Below are positions 8,330-17,527 of a DNA stretch of 64,000 bases, piece by piece. Made by a program: the position numbers and the translations under genes. The notes under the pieces are model-generated. The model did no database searches and was not told the DNA's origin. It was given only the letters and a program-made list of their open reading frames with translations. The stretch spans positions 46,908 to 110,907 of the forward strand of contig JAFEFF010000222.1 in NCBI GenBank assembly GCA_018240745.1. The letters are read 5' to 3'. This stretch comes from Pseudomonadota bacterium. GTDB taxonomy: Bacteria > Pseudomonadota > Alphaproteobacteria > Reyranellales > Reyranellaceae. How positions within the stretch are numbered: position 1 is the stretch's first letter; each line of letters begins with the position of its first letter.

Positions 8330-9717
8330 GTGGTCCTCCCGCTCAAGAGTTTCACGATCTCGTCGGCATTGGGCAGCGTATCGAGCGAGAGCGCGAGGCT
8401 CTTCAGGCGGTCGATTCCGGCCGGCGCGAGAATGCCGGTCAGGTTCGCCGCGAACTTGCGCTCGACATCCTCGCGCGTGACCGGGTTCTCCGGGCTGCCG
8501 CGGCGATTCAGGACCTCGCGCTCGATCGTGCGGCCGTCGGTCGTGCGCACGGTCACCCGCGCGGCGTGGCGGAAGGCCGGACCCATGGCCTCGAGCCCGG
8601 CGTCCTCGAAGACCTTGATGCGCGGGATGAAGGAAAGGATCTCCGGATCGGCGATCCGGTCTTCCGTGTAGTCGCGGGCGGCGACGTCGCCGCGCAGCGC
8701 CATGACGGCAATGCCGTAGAACATGTTCATCTGCGCCGCCGTTACGCCGGCGGGCCTATAGTCCCAGGCGGTGTGCACGAATGTCATGTGGCCGACGCCG
8801 ATCTCGATCGATTCGACGTCACGGGCAGTGACCCTGGTCGCCCGCATCGCGTCGAGCGCGGCGTGGATGCTCGTGACGTTGGGATACATCTTGAAGCCGA
8901 CCTTCGCGGCCTCCCAATCCTTCCCGAGTCCATCGAGAAGCCGCGCCGGGTTGGGCGTGCGGGCGATCGCGCTCAAGAAGCCGCCGTAGCCCGCCTCGAC
9001 GACGTCGGTGATGCCGGTGAAGCCCTTCTTGGCGAGCAGCGCGGCGGTCATGCCGCCTTGCGCCGCGCGGCCGGCGTGCAAGCGTTTCACCATGGCGCCT
9101 TCCTGTGCCGCCATCAGGCCGGCGCCGAGCGAGCCCGCGATGCCGATCGCGTGCTGCATCTGCCCGGGCGTGAGTTTCAGCAGGTGGCCCGCCGTGACGG
9201 CGGCGACGAAGGCACCCGACGTGCCCTGCGGATGGAAGCCGTTCAGGAACAGCGCCATGGTCGCGGCATTGCCGATGCGGGTGCCGATTTCGGCGCCGAG
9301 CGTGATCGCAGCAAGGATGTCGCGCCCGGTGAGGGATGGATCGGCCTCGGCGAGCGCCAGCGCCGTCGGCACGGACAGCGAATTTGGATGGAGGATCGAC
9401 TCCTTGTGGATGTCGTCCATCTCGAAAGCGTGGCCGGCGGTGCTGTTGACCAGCACAGCGCCGGCAAGTCCGACTCTGGCGCCGCTGGTCCAGACCGAGG
9501 CGATGGGGTTGCCGCCATCGGCGAGTACGACGTCGCGCACCATCCGGGTCCACGGCAGGGTCGCGCCGTGCAGGCAGACGCCCAGGCCGTCGAGGAGGCT
9601 GAGCTTCACCCTGTCGACGACAGCGGCCGGGATGTCGGCGTAGCGCGTCGCGGCGGCAAAGCGGGCGAGGTCGCGCGTGGCGTGCGGGAGGAGGGGTGGC
9701 AGGGAGGAGCTGCTCAT
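8281..9717 (-). CDS. MmgE/PrpD family protein
   Basis: 478 residues from ATG 9717, a normal length for the family that includes 2-methylcitrate dehydratase PrpD, cis-aconitate decarboxylase and iminodisuccinate epimerase. Typical segments are visible: the N-terminal helical start ATRDLARFAAATRYADIP, LLDGLGVCLHGA, the GHAFEMDDIH segment, the HPQGTSGAFVAA segment, MVKRLHAGRAAQGGMTAALLA and FKMYPNVTSIHAALDA. The PrpD-type activity cannot be assumed, because no prpB or prpC lies nearby; a dehydratase or epimerase on an acid linked to the adjacent hydratase is inferred. The frame stays open upstream of 9717 for some 2.5 kb, but that part is antisense to other genes. Confidence 0.88.
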   Translation of the reverse strand: MSSSSLPPLLPHATRDLARFAAATRYADIPAAVVDRVKLSLLDGLGVCLHGATLPWTRMVRDVVLADGGNPIASVWTSGARVGLAGAVLVNSTAGHAFEMDDIHKESILHPNSLSVPTALALAEADPSLTGRDILAAITLGAEIGTRIGNAATMALFLNGFHPQGTSGAFVAAVTAGHLLKLTPGQMQHAIGIAGSLGAGLMAAQEGAMVKRLHAGRAAQGGMTAALLAKKGFTGITDVVEAGYGGFLSAIARTPNPARLLDGLGKDWEAAKVGFKMYPNVTSIHAALDAMRATRVTARDVESIEIGVGHMTFVHTAWDYRPAGVTAAQMNMFYGIAVMALRGDVAARDYTEDRIADPEILSFIPRIKVFEDAGLEAMGPAFRHAARVTVRTTDGRTIEREVLNRRGSPENPVTREDVERKFAANLTGILAPAGIDRLKSLALSLDTLPNADEIVKLLSGRTTCPSTMKSATASPTSR

Positions 9718-9795
9718 GGCTCGCAGTCTAGCCGGGCTCGCGGCGCGAGGCGGAACAATTGCAGCCCCGGAGCCCCTGTGGCACGGTCCGGACGC

Positions 9796-10728
9796 ATGCA
9801 AAGACCCCGAAATCCCTATTCCAGCGCCGAGATCGATCGCGCCAGCCACGAGCGCGAGAACGACGAGCGCATGATCGAGCTCGCCTCGTCGGGGGCCGCG
9901 CGCTTCGTGCCGATCGACAGCGAGCGCAACCTGGTCAACAAGGGCAGCGGCAATCCCGAGCCGGTGTTCCTGCAGGGCATGATGGCCCGCGCGGTCGTGG
10001 GCGCCGCCGATCACCACATCTTCCTGGGCTACGTCGAGGGCACGCCGTACTTCGCCGTCGACGTCACCGGCAAGGAGACGCCGCTGGCCGAGATGGGTGA
10101 ATTCGTCGACCTCCGCCAGGTCGGCGCGCTCCTGTTCGCACGCGAGGGGTCGATCCTGGCCTATGCCCGCGGCATGACCTACTGGCACCGCCGGCACCGC
10201 TATTGCGGGGTATGCGGCGCCAGCACCAAGGTGACGCGCGGCGGCCACGTCCGGATCTGCACCAACGAGAACTGCAAGACCGAGCATTTTCCGCGCACCG
10301 ATCCGGCGGTCATCATGCTGGTCCATCACGGCGACAAGTGCCTGCTCGGCCGCGGCAAGCAGTTCCCCAAGGGCATGCACTCGACCCTGGCGGGCTTCGT
10401 CGAGCCCGGCGAGAGTTTCGAGGATGCGGTCGCCCGCGAGGTTTACGAAGAAGTACGGGTGCGGGTGAAGAACGTCACCTATCGCTCTTCGCAACCCTGG
10501 CCGTTCCCGGCGTCGGTGATGATCGGCTTCCATGCCGAGGCCGAATCGCTCGACTTCGAGGTCAACCAGGACGAGCTGGCCTCGGCGCTGTGGCTGAGCC
10601 GCGAGGAGCTGCGCCCCGAGAACCTGCCCAAGGACGGCTCCTTCTTCATGCCGCGGCGCGATTCGATCGCCCGCCGGCTGATCGAGGAGTGGCTCGGCCA
10701 CGAGGCCGGTCCATCGATCAGTGGCTGA
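9796..10728 (+). CDS. nudC: NAD(+)/NADH pyrophosphatase NudC (Nudix)
   Basis: 310 residues from ATG 9796. The layout is that of NudC: an N-terminal domain, a four-Cys zinc ribbon (YCGVCG then CTNENC followed by HFPRTDPAVI), the Nudix box (GFVEPGESFEDAVAREVYEE) and the NudC hallmark SQPWPFP. It hydrolyses NADH to NMNH and AMP, and in E. coli also removes NAD caps from RNA. The Nudix consensus ends REUxEExGU; here the segment reads REVYEEVRV, so the last glycine is arginine. All catalytic acids of the box are present. The gene is divergent from the MmgE/PrpD gene, 78 bases apart. Confidence 0.95.
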   Translation: MQRPRNPYSSAEIDRASHERENDERMIELASSGAARFVPIDSERNLVNKGSGNPEPVFLQGMMARAVVGAADHHIFLGYVEGTPYFAVDVTGKETPLAEMGEFVDLRQVGALLFAREGSILAYARGMTYWHRRHRYCGVCGASTKVTRGGHVRICTNENCKTEHFPRTDPAVIMLVHHGDKCLLGRGKQFPKGMHSTLAGFVEPGESFEDAVAREVYEEVRVRVKNVTYRSSQPWPFPASVMIGFHAEAESLDFEVNQDELASALWLSREELRPENLPKDGSFFMPRRDSIARRLIEEWLGHEAGPSISG

Positions 10729-10751
10729 TCGACACGCACACCGGTTGCCTA

Positions 10752-10796
10752 TCCTTCGAGACGCACCGCTTCGCGGTGCTCCTCGGGATGAGGTGA
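10752..10796. repeat. Short hairpin repeat upstream of the OYE gene
   Basis: GCACCGC-TTC-GCGGTGC at 10763-10779 is a perfect 7-bp hairpin, flanked by TCCTTCGAGAC and CCTCGGGATGAGG that pair imperfectly. This CCTTCGAGACGCACC type of element recurs in many alphaproteobacterial genomes. Confidence 0.65.
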
Positions 10797-10812
10797 AATT
10801 GAAAGGATCTCC

Positions 10813-11940
10813 ATGAGCGTTCTGTTCTCGCCCGTCGATCTGGGCGGCGTCACCTTGCCCAATCGCATCGTCGTCTCGCCGATGTGCCAGTATTCGTCGA
10901 TCGACGGCAGCGCCCAGCCCTGGCACCACGTGCACTACGGCATGATGGCAATGTCGGGGGCGGGCCTGCTGTGCTTCGAGGCAACGCACGTCGAGCGCGA
11001 CGGCCGAATCACCCAGGGCTGCGCCGGCATGTACAGCGACGAGAACGAGGCGGCGCTGAAGCCGGTGGTCGACTGGGCGCGCGCCTGGATGCCCAACGTG
11101 AAGCTCGGCATCCAGCTCGGCCATGCCGGCCGCAAGGCCTCGGCGCAGCGGCCGTGGAAGGGCGGTGGGCCGCTCACGCAGGCAGATGCGCCGGACCTGC
11201 CATGGACGACGTACTCGGCCTCCGCGGTCGCCTATGACACCAAGTGGCACACGCCGATCGCGCTCGACGATGTCGGGCTGAAGCGCGTGAAGCGGGCCTT
11301 CGTCGACGCCACCCTGCGCAGCCTGCGGCTCGGCTTCGACGTGATCGAGCTGCACGGCGCGCACGGTTATTTGCTGCACCAGTTCCTGTCGCCGCTCTCC
11401 AACCGCCGGACCGACGCGTATGGCGGCAGCATGGAAAAGCGCCGCCGTTTCCCGCTGGAAGTGTTTGATGCCGTACGCAAGCTCGTGCCGCGCGAGAAGG
11501 CGCTGGGCATGCGCCTCAGCGCCACCGACTGGGTCGAGGGCGGGCTGACGGTCGAGGATACGATCGAAACCGCGCGGCAGCTCAGGGCGTTGGGCTGCGA
11601 TTTCGTCGATGTCAGCTCGGGCGGCAACTCGCCTTTGCAGAAGATCGCCGTGACGCCGGGCTATCACGTTCCGTTCGCCGCACGGGTCAGGAAAGAAGCC
11701 GGCATCAAGACATGGGCGGTCGGCGTCATCACCGAGCCGGAGCAGGCCGAACATATCGTTGCCGCTGGCGACGCCGACTGCACGGCGCATGCTCGGGCCT
11801 TCCTGCTCGACCCGCGTTGGGGCTGGAATGCGGCCCAGGCGCTCGGAGTCGAAACCCCGCCCTTGCCACTGCCCGCGGCCCGGGCGACAACCATCCTGCC
11901 GTTCAAGCCCCGGCCCATCCTGGCGAAGGCGGCCGAATAG
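10813..11940 (+). CDS. NADH:flavin oxidoreductase, Old Yellow Enzyme family (YqjM-like)
   Basis: 375 residues, a single (beta/alpha)8 OYE domain. It follows the YqjM/thermophilic-like branch: SPMCQYS places the flavin-modulating Cys at 25 and the Tyr at 27, matching C26 and Y28 of YqjM. The substrate-binding pair is in ELHGAHGYLLHQFLSP, and the NRRTDAYGG segment is typical. It binds FMN and reduces activated C=C bonds with NAD(P)H in the cytoplasm. AAGGATCTCC lies just before ATG. A receiver-domain gene follows after 7 bases and then a transporter after 3 more, suggesting one transcript. The physiological substrate is unknown. Confidence 0.93.
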   Translation: MSVLFSPVDLGGVTLPNRIVVSPMCQYSSIDGSAQPWHHVHYGMMAMSGAGLLCFEATHVERDGRITQGCAGMYSDENEAALKPVVDWARAWMPNVKLGIQLGHAGRKASAQRPWKGGGPLTQADAPDLPWTTYSASAVAYDTKWHTPIALDDVGLKRVKRAFVDATLRSLRLGFDVIELHGAHGYLLHQFLSPLSNRRTDAYGGSMEKRRRFPLEVFDAVRKLVPREKALGMRLSATDWVEGGLTVEDTIETARQLRALGCDFVDVSSGGNSPLQKIAVTPGYHVPFAARVRKEAGIKTWAVGVITEPEQAEHIVAAGDADCTAHARAFLLDPRWGWNAAQALGVETPPLPLPAARATTILPFKPRPILAKAAE

Positions 11941-11947
11941 GAGCGCA

Positions 11948-12304
11948 ATGTCGAGCGTGCTGCTCGCAGAGGACGAATTCCTGATCCGGGCCGTGCTGGT
12001 CGAGGCCCTCGGCGGCGCCGGCTTCACCTGCATCGAGGCACCGACCGGCAAGGAGGCGCTCGACGTGCTGGCGGGCGACAAGCCGCTCGCCGCGGCGATC
12101 ATCGATCTCGGCCTGCCTGACATGCCGGGCCTCGAGGTGATCGAGGCCGCGGTGAAGTACCGGCCGGGCATGCCGGTCATCCAATGCTCGGGCTCGCATG
12201 CCGCGGCGCTGGCTGTCGGGGGCGGCAAGGTCCACGTCTTTCACAAGCCGTACAATCCCGAGGAACTGTCGAACTTCATCGCCAAGCTGGCGCGCGGCGC
12301 CTGA
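11948..12304 (+). CDS. Single-domain response regulator receiver protein
   Basis: 118 residues, only a CheY-like receiver domain with no output domain. The acidic pocket is E8-D9 (LLAEDEFLIR), the phospho-acceptor is D53 in IIDLGLPDMPG, the switch Ser is in QCSGS near 81 and the conserved Lys is K100 in FHKPYN. It can therefore be phosphorylated. No histidine kinase is nearby, so its partner is encoded elsewhere. It sits between an Old Yellow Enzyme gene (7-base gap) and an EamA transporter gene (3-base gap). Confidence 0.92.
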   Translation: MSSVLLAEDEFLIRAVLVEALGGAGFTCIEAPTGKEALDVLAGDKPLAAAIIDLGLPDMPGLEVIEAAVKYRPGMPVIQCSGSHAAALAVGGGKVHVFHKPYNPEELSNFIAKLARGA

Positions 12305-12307
12305 GGC

Positions 12308-13198
12308 GTGGCCAACCCACCGACTGACCGCGTCCTGCGCGCCATCCTGTCGACCATCGTGGCGATGGCGTGCTTTGCCTGCCTGAACGCGATGTCCAAG
12401 ACGCTTTCGACCAGCGGCTATCCGGTGATCCTGGTGATCTGGGCGCGCTACATCTTCGCCTTCATTTTCATGCTGGCGATGTTCCTGCCGCGCAGCGGCC
12501 GCCAGCTGTTCGCGATCCGCCGGCTCTGGACCCAGGTGCTGCGCGGGATGCTGCTGTTCCTGTCGAGCTACCTGTTCTTTCACGGCGTGGTCTATCTGCC
12601 GCTCGCCACGGCGGCGGCGATTTCGCTGTCGAGCCCGATCATCGTCACCGCCCTGTCGCCGAAGTTGCTCGGCGAGCAGGTCGGCCCGCGGCGCTGGGCG
12701 GCGGTGACGGTGGGCTTCGTCGGCGCGCTGATCGTGGTGCGGCCGGGCCACGCGGATTTCGACTGGCACGCGCTGCTGATCGTCGCCAGCACGGTCTGCA
12801 GCTCGTTCTACCAGCTGTTCTCGCGCCGCTACGGCCAGACCGAGCGGCCCGATGCGTCGGCGACCGTGGCGACCATCGTCGGCAGCCTGGCGGCATCGCC
12901 GTTCGTGCCGTTCGAATGGGTGACGCCGCACACGGTGTGGCACGCGGCCCTGTTCGTCGGCATGGGCATCATGGCCGGCACCGGCCACTATTTCCTGACC
13001 ATCGCCTACAGCCAGGCGCCGGCATCGGTAGTGACCCCGTTCAACTACACCCAGTTGATCGGCTCGACGATCCTGGGCTATGCGGTGTTCGGCGAGTTCC
13101 CCGACTTCTGGACCTGGGTCGGCGCCGCCGTAATCATCGCCTCGGGGCTCTACATCGGATATCGCGAGGGAGTGCGATATCGGCAGAGAGCTAAGTAA
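12308..13198 (+). CDS. EamA/DMT family transporter
   Basis: 296 residues from GTG 12308, about ten hydrophobic segments in two EamA repeats (roughly 10-140 and 155-290), the normal pattern for the drug/metabolite transporter superfamily. The second repeat ends with the TILGYAVFGEFPDFWTWVG segment seen in RhaT/YdcZ-like exporters. The substrate cannot be inferred. It is the third gene of a likely operon. Its end overlaps the convergent TRAP gene by 8 bases. Confidence 0.9.
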   Translation: MANPPTDRVLRAILSTIVAMACFACLNAMSKTLSTSGYPVILVIWARYIFAFIFMLAMFLPRSGRQLFAIRRLWTQVLRGMLLFLSSYLFFHGVVYLPLATAAAISLSSPIIVTALSPKLLGEQVGPRRWAAVTVGFVGALIVVRPGHADFDWHALLIVASTVCSSFYQLFSRRYGQTERPDASATVATIVGSLAASPFVPFEWVTPHTVWHAALFVGMGIMAGTGHYFLTIAYSQAPASVVTPFNYTQLIGSTILGYAVFGEFPDFWTWVGAAVIIASGLYIGYREGVRYRQRAK

Positions 13199-14513
13199 TC
13201 AGCTTGTCCGGCAGCCACATGGCGATCTCGGGCAGGAAGCAGAGCACCACGACGGCGAGCGTCATCAGGATCACGAACGGCACGATGCCCCACACCACGT
13301 CGCCGAGCGGGATGTCGGGCGCGATGTTCTTGATGACGAAGATGTTGAGCCCGACCGGCGGATGGATCAGGCCCATCTCCATGACGATGGTCATGATCAC
13401 GCCGAACCACACCAGATCGAAGCCGGCCGCCTTGAGCGGCGGCAGGATGATCGGCGCGGTCATCAGGATGATCGAGACCGGCGGCAGGAAGAAGCCCAGC
13501 ACCACCACCATCACCAGGATCGCCGCCAGCAGCACCCAGCGCGACAGCTGCTGCGCCACAATCCAGCCGGCGACCGACTGGCTGATGTGCAGGTAGCTCA
13601 TCACGTAGCTGTAGAACAGCGACATGCCGATGATCAGCATCAGCATGCTGGATTCGCGGATCGTGTTGGCCATGATCGGCTCGAGCTGCCGGGGACGCCA
13701 GGTGTTGTAGATCAGCGCAATCAGGACCAGGGCGAGAATGGCGCCGAGGCCGGCCGTCTCCGACGGCGTGGCGAAGCCGCCGTACAGCGCGACCATGACG
13801 CCGGTCAGCAGCAGGACGAACGGCAGCACGCGTGGTAGCGCGGCGAACTTCTGGCCGAGCGTATAGCTCTCCCTGGAAAGCAGGGCGGAGCCTTCCTGGG
13901 CACGGCTCACTTCGCGCGAATACCGCCAGGCGGCGTAGGCCGCGAAGAAGCTGACCAGCAGCACGGCCGGGCCGATGCCCGCCAGGAAAAGCCGGCCGAG
14001 CGACTGCTCCGCCGCCACCGCATAAAGGATCATGGTGATCGAGGGCGGCAGCAGGATGCCGAGCGTGCCGCCGGCGGCAATCAGGCCGGCCGCGAAGCCG
14101 CCGGGGTAGCCGCGCTTGCGCATCTCCGGGATGCCGGCCGAGCCGATCGCCGAGCAGGTCGCCGGGCTCGATCCCGCCATGGCGGCGAACAGCGCGCAGG
14201 CGAAGACATTGGCGATGCCGAGGCCCCCGGGGATCCGATGCATCCAGACATGCAGCGCCGAGTAAAGGTCGCGACCGGCGGGCGACCGGCCGATCGCGGC
14301 ACCCTTGAGGATGAAGAGCGGGATCGACAGCAGGGTGATCGCCGACATCTCTTCGTAGACGTTCTGCGTCACCGTATCGAGCGCCGAATGCGGCATGAAG
14401 AGGAACATGAAGATCGTCGCCACCAGGCCGAGCGCGAACGAGATCGGCATGCCCGAGAACATGACGAGCAGGGTGACGCCGCCATAGAGGAGGCCGAGCG
14501 TGAAGGGGCTCAT
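13191..14513 (-). CDS. dctM: TRAP transporter large permease, DctM type (operon 1)
   Basis: 440 residues and about 12 membrane segments. Family signs include ATCSAIGSAGIPEMRKRGY, GGTLGILLPPSITMILYAV and GLIHPPVGLNIFVIKNI. It is the ion-coupled translocation subunit of a TRAP carrier in the inner membrane. ATGA overlap with the preceding DctQ gene and GTGA overlap of DctQ with DctP show a tightly coupled P-Q-M operon. The substrate is probably an organic acid, unproven. Confidence 0.94.
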   Translation of the reverse strand: MSPFTLGLLYGGVTLLVMFSGMPISFALGLVATIFMFLFMPHSALDTVTQNVYEEMSAITLLSIPLFILKGAAIGRSPAGRDLYSALHVWMHRIPGGLGIANVFACALFAAMAGSSPATCSAIGSAGIPEMRKRGYPGGFAAGLIAAGGTLGILLPPSITMILYAVAAEQSLGRLFLAGIGPAVLLVSFFAAYAAWRYSREVSRAQEGSALLSRESYTLGQKFAALPRVLPFVLLLTGVMVALYGGFATPSETAGLGAILALVLIALIYNTWRPRQLEPIMANTIRESSMLMLIIGMSLFYSYVMSYLHISQSVAGWIVAQQLSRWVLLAAILVMVVVLGFFLPPVSIILMTAPIILPPLKAAGFDLVWFGVIMTIVMEMGLIHPPVGLNIFVIKNIAPDIPLGDVVWGIVPFVILMTLAVVVLCFLPEIAMWLPDKLIT

Positions 14514-15004
14514 AGGGGCAGCTCGGCCGGCGGTGCGTGCGGTGGCGGGGGGCGGAACGCCTGGAGGATGATCTGCACGGTGAGCAGCGTCATGCCGACC
14601 GACATCAGGGAGTAGGGGATCCAGAGCGGCGGCGCCCAGGCGGTGGCGCTGACGTAGCCCTCGGTCCAGGCTTCGTTCAGGAGTGTCCAGGACTTCCAGG
14701 CGAAGAAGGCGCAGAACAGTGCGCTCAGGATGTCGACGACGAAGAGGCGTACGCGATTGACCTTGGGCGGCAGGATCGAAGCCAATGCCTCGATGCCGAT
14801 ATGGCCGCGCTGCGAGTGGACCCAGGCGGCCGCCAGGAACGACACGCCGATCAGCAGGAAGACGGAGAACTCGTCCTGCCAGTCCGTCGGCTCCGGCGTG
14901 AAGTAGCGCAGCAGGACGGAGTAGGTCAGCACGCAGGAGGCCAGAACGAGGGCGATCGCCGAAAGAACGACGATCGCCCTGTTGATGTAGCCGAGCAGTC
15001 TCAC
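14510..15004 (-). CDS. dctQ: TRAP transporter small permease, DctQ type (operon 1)
   Basis: 164 residues from GTG 15004, which overlaps the DctP stop as GTGA. Four hydrophobic helices; YFTPEPTDWQDEFSVFLLIG is the conserved helix-2 region and GHIGIEALASILP the usual loop. A proline-rich tail (FRPPPPHAPPAELPL) precedes the stop. It is the small membrane subunit that pairs with DctM. Confidence 0.9.
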   Translation of the reverse strand: MRLLGYINRAIVVLSAIALVLASCVLTYSVLLRYFTPEPTDWQDEFSVFLLIGVSFLAAAWVHSQRGHIGIEALASILPPKVNRVRLFVVDILSALFCAFFAWKSWTLLNEAWTEGYVSATAWAPPLWIPYSLMSVGMTLLTVQIILQAFRPPPPHAPPAELPL

Positions 15005-16032
15005 GCCGAGACTTGCTGCGACAGCTTCAGGAACTCGGCGTTGCTGGCCGACTTGTCGGCGTATTCCTTCCAGCAGGTGCTCTTGGCGACGGCCTTCCAC
15101 TTGTCGACCTCGGCCTGCTCGATGGCGTAGGTCTTGATGCCGCGCTTCTCGTAGACCTGGGCGACCGCCTCGTCGTCGGCCTTCGCCTTCTCGAGAGCGA
15201 ACTTCTCCATATCCGCGCCGATATCCATGATCGCCGTCTGCTGGTCCTTGGGCAGCGAGTCGAACACCGACCTGGACATCAGCAGCGGCTCGAACACGAA
15301 GAAGAAGCTCTTCTTGCGCGCCGTCGTCAGGCTCTTGGCAATCTCCTCGAGGCGGAACGAGATGAAGCTGGTCGAGGTCGTCATGCAGACGTCCATCGTG
15401 CCGGTCTGCATCGCTGCATAGAGCTCGTTCGACGGCATCGACACGACCGAGGCGCCGGCACCCTTCAGCATGAGGTCCATCTCGCGGCTGCCGCCGCGCA
15501 CCTTCTTGCCCTTGACGTCCTCCGGCACGAGGATCGGCTTGGCGTCGCGGCTGGCCGAGCCGCCGGCCTGCCACAGCCAAGTGACCAGCACCGCGCCCTT
15601 CTCGGCCATCAGCGCGTTCAACCGCTTGCCGATCTCGGCCTTCTTCCAGGCGTAGCCCTGCTCGTAGGAGCTGACGACGCCCGGCATGAAGCCGATGTTG
15701 TATTCGCTGACCTCGCCGCCGGCGTAGTTCAGCGGATAGAGCGTCATGTCGAGCGCGCCGCGGCGGATCGCCGAGTACTGCGCCACCGTCTTGACCAGCG
15801 AGGAGTTCGGATAGATCTCGGCGCCCAGCGCGCCGTTGGTCCTCTTCTCGAGCTCGGCCGCGAAGCGGCGGCAGAGCTGGTCACGAAAGTCGCCGGTGTC
15901 GATCGTGCCGCCGGGGAACTGGTGCGAGATCTTGAGCTTTTTGGTCTCGGCACGGGCCGTGCCGCCAATCCACGGCGCGACAAGCGGCGCGGCCGCCGTG
16001 GTCGCCAGAATCCGGCGTCGGGTGATCGTCAT
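15001..16032 (-). CDS. dctP: TRAP transporter substrate-binding protein, DctP type (operon 1)
   Basis: 343 residues from ATG 16032, chosen because GGAGGGAG stands just ahead. The N-terminus TRRRILATTAAAPLVAPWIG is a twin-arginine signal peptide cleaved after TARA, so this periplasmic receptor is probably folded before export. The mature domain has the TRAP DctP features: a ligand-Arg region KKVRGGSREMD and the NELYAAMQTGTMD helix. First gene of the P-Q-M operon. The ligand is unknown. Confidence 0.93.
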   Translation of the reverse strand: MTITRRRILATTAAAPLVAPWIGGTARAETKKLKISHQFPGGTIDTGDFRDQLCRRFAAELEKRTNGALGAEIYPNSSLVKTVAQYSAIRRGALDMTLYPLNYAGGEVSEYNIGFMPGVVSSYEQGYAWKKAEIGKRLNALMAEKGAVLVTWLWQAGGSASRDAKPILVPEDVKGKKVRGGSREMDLMLKGAGASVVSMPSNELYAAMQTGTMDVCMTTSTSFISFRLEEIAKSLTTARKKSFFFVFEPLLMSRSVFDSLPKDQQTAIMDIGADMEKFALEKAKADDEAVAQVYEKRGIKTYAIEQAEVDKWKAVAKSTCWKEYADKSASNAEFLKLSQQVSA

Positions 16033-16193
16033 TGGCAACTCCCTCCTGAACACAAGCCAAATCCCCAATTGTCGGGCGGATTGACTTCATTCGATTTGCA
16101 AAGTCAACGGTTGCGTCCCATTCCAGCCCGCTCTGCGACCGCTTTTGCAGCGGGTGGCATGTCGCTTGCATCCTGCAAAGACAGTGCAGGCCG

Positions 16194-17468
16194 CTAGGTC
16201 CTCAGTCGCGCCACGTAGAAGCCGTCGAGGCCGCCGCGGTCGGCCCACATCGAGGGCAGGGTTCGGACGTCGCCGTTCGCCGTGATGGCCTCGGCAAGGC
16301 CGGGCAATTCGGCCGGTTGAACGGGCACGCGCTTCACCCGTGGCGTGCGGCCGAGCAAGGCTTCGATGCGCGCCGGCCCTTCGTCTTCCTCGAGCGAGCA
16401 GACGGCGTAGACCAGCGTGCCGCCGGGCTTCAGCAGCTCGAGTGCGTGCACCAGCAGCCGATCCTGCGTCAGTGTCAGGCGGCTCACGTCCCCGCCGTCC
16501 TTGAGCCAGGCGATGTCGGGGTGGCGGCGCAGGGTGCCGGTGCCGGAGCAGGGGGCGTCGAGCAGGATTGCGTCGAACGTCTCGGCAGGCGTCCATTTGC
16601 CGGCGTCCGCCGTCACCAGCTCGGCCGTCATGGCGGCGCGGGCGAGGTTGTCGTTCAACCGGGCGATGCGGCGCGCGGAGATGTCGACCGCGGTGACCAT
16701 CGCGCCGCCCGCGCAGAGCTGCATCGTCTTGCCGCCCGGCGCGGCGCAGAGGTCGGTCACGCGCTTGCCGGCGACGTCGCCCAGCAGGCGCACGGGGAGC
16801 GTGGCGGCGGCATCCTGCACCCACCAGGCGCCCTCGGCATAGCCCGGCAGCTCGGCGATCGCCCCGCCGGCGCGTCGGCGCAGCGTGCCGGTCGGCAGCT
16901 TCTCGGCCTCGAGACGCCCGGCCCAGAAGTCGGCGTCGCTGCGCGGCGTCAGGTCGAGCGGCGCCTCGATCAGGTGCGCGGCGGCGATGGCGCGGGTGGT
17001 TTCCTCGCCATAGCTCGCGACCCAGCTCTCCCACAGCCACTGCGGCGTATTGAGACGTGCCGGATCGCGGTCGCCCAGCATCGCCACGCCCTCGCGCGCG
17101 ACGCGGCGCAGCACGGCGTTGGTCAGGCCCTTGAGATGGGGCAGGCGGCTTTGCGCGAGGTCGACGGAAGTGTCGACCGCGGCATGCGCCGGCGTGCCGA
17201 GGAACAGAAGCTGCGCGGCGCCCAGCCGCAGGATCTGACGACCCACGGCGTTGGCGCCTTCGAGCGGACGCTCGATCATCGTGCCCAGAACGGTGTCGAT
17301 CTCGCCCAGGCGGCGCAGCGTGGTGGCGAGCAGCAGGCGCACGAAGGCGCGGTCGCGCGGAGCGAGCGCGGCGAAGCCCGGATGCCTCGCCAGGGCATCG
17401 TCGAAGGGCTGGCCCTTGTCGAGGCACGCGACCAGCACGTCGAGCGCGATCCTGCGGGAATCTTCCAT
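16194..17468 (-). CDS. rsmB: 16S rRNA m5C967 methyltransferase RsmB
   Basis: 424 residues from ATG 17468; a TTG at 17507 would add 13 residues that look unrelated to the family. An N-terminal NusB-like RNA-binding domain (about 1-130) is followed by a SAM-dependent methyltransferase domain with DLCAAPGGKT (SAM loop), DAPCSGTGTLRRHPD (motif IV Cys) and YAVCSLEEDEG (motif VI catalytic Cys). This fits RsmB/Fmu, which methylates C967 of 16S rRNA. It stands between two TRAP operons that point away from it, and its start is about 60 bases from the divergent DctP gene. Confidence 0.93.
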   Translation of the reverse strand: MEDSRRIALDVLVACLDKGQPFDDALARHPGFAALAPRDRAFVRLLLATTLRRLGEIDTVLGTMIERPLEGANAVGRQILRLGAAQLLFLGTPAHAAVDTSVDLAQSRLPHLKGLTNAVLRRVAREGVAMLGDRDPARLNTPQWLWESWVASYGEETTRAIAAAHLIEAPLDLTPRSDADFWAGRLEAEKLPTGTLRRRAGGAIAELPGYAEGAWWVQDAAATLPVRLLGDVAGKRVTDLCAAPGGKTMQLCAGGAMVTAVDISARRIARLNDNLARAAMTAELVTADAGKWTPAETFDAILLDAPCSGTGTLRRHPDIAWLKDGGDVSRLTLTQDRLLVHALELLKPGGTLVYAVCSLEEDEGPARIEALLGRTPRVKRVPVQPAELPGLAEAITANGDVRTLPSMWADRGGLDGFYVARLRT

Positions 17469-17527
17469 TTCGTCGCGGCCTATAAACCCGGTATGTTTGG
17501 GACGCAAACGAATTGGGAGGAACCTTC

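Noticed and set aside
9718..12228. Upstream 2.5 kb of a very long minus-strand frame ending in MmgE/PrpD
   Set aside because: It is antisense to nudC, the OYE and the receiver gene. Only the part after ATG 9717 resembles a protein family.
16081..16107. TTGACTT and AAGTCAA inverted repeat with 13-base spacing upstream of the first DctP gene
   Set aside because: Arms are short and the spacing arbitrary; not enough to call an operator.
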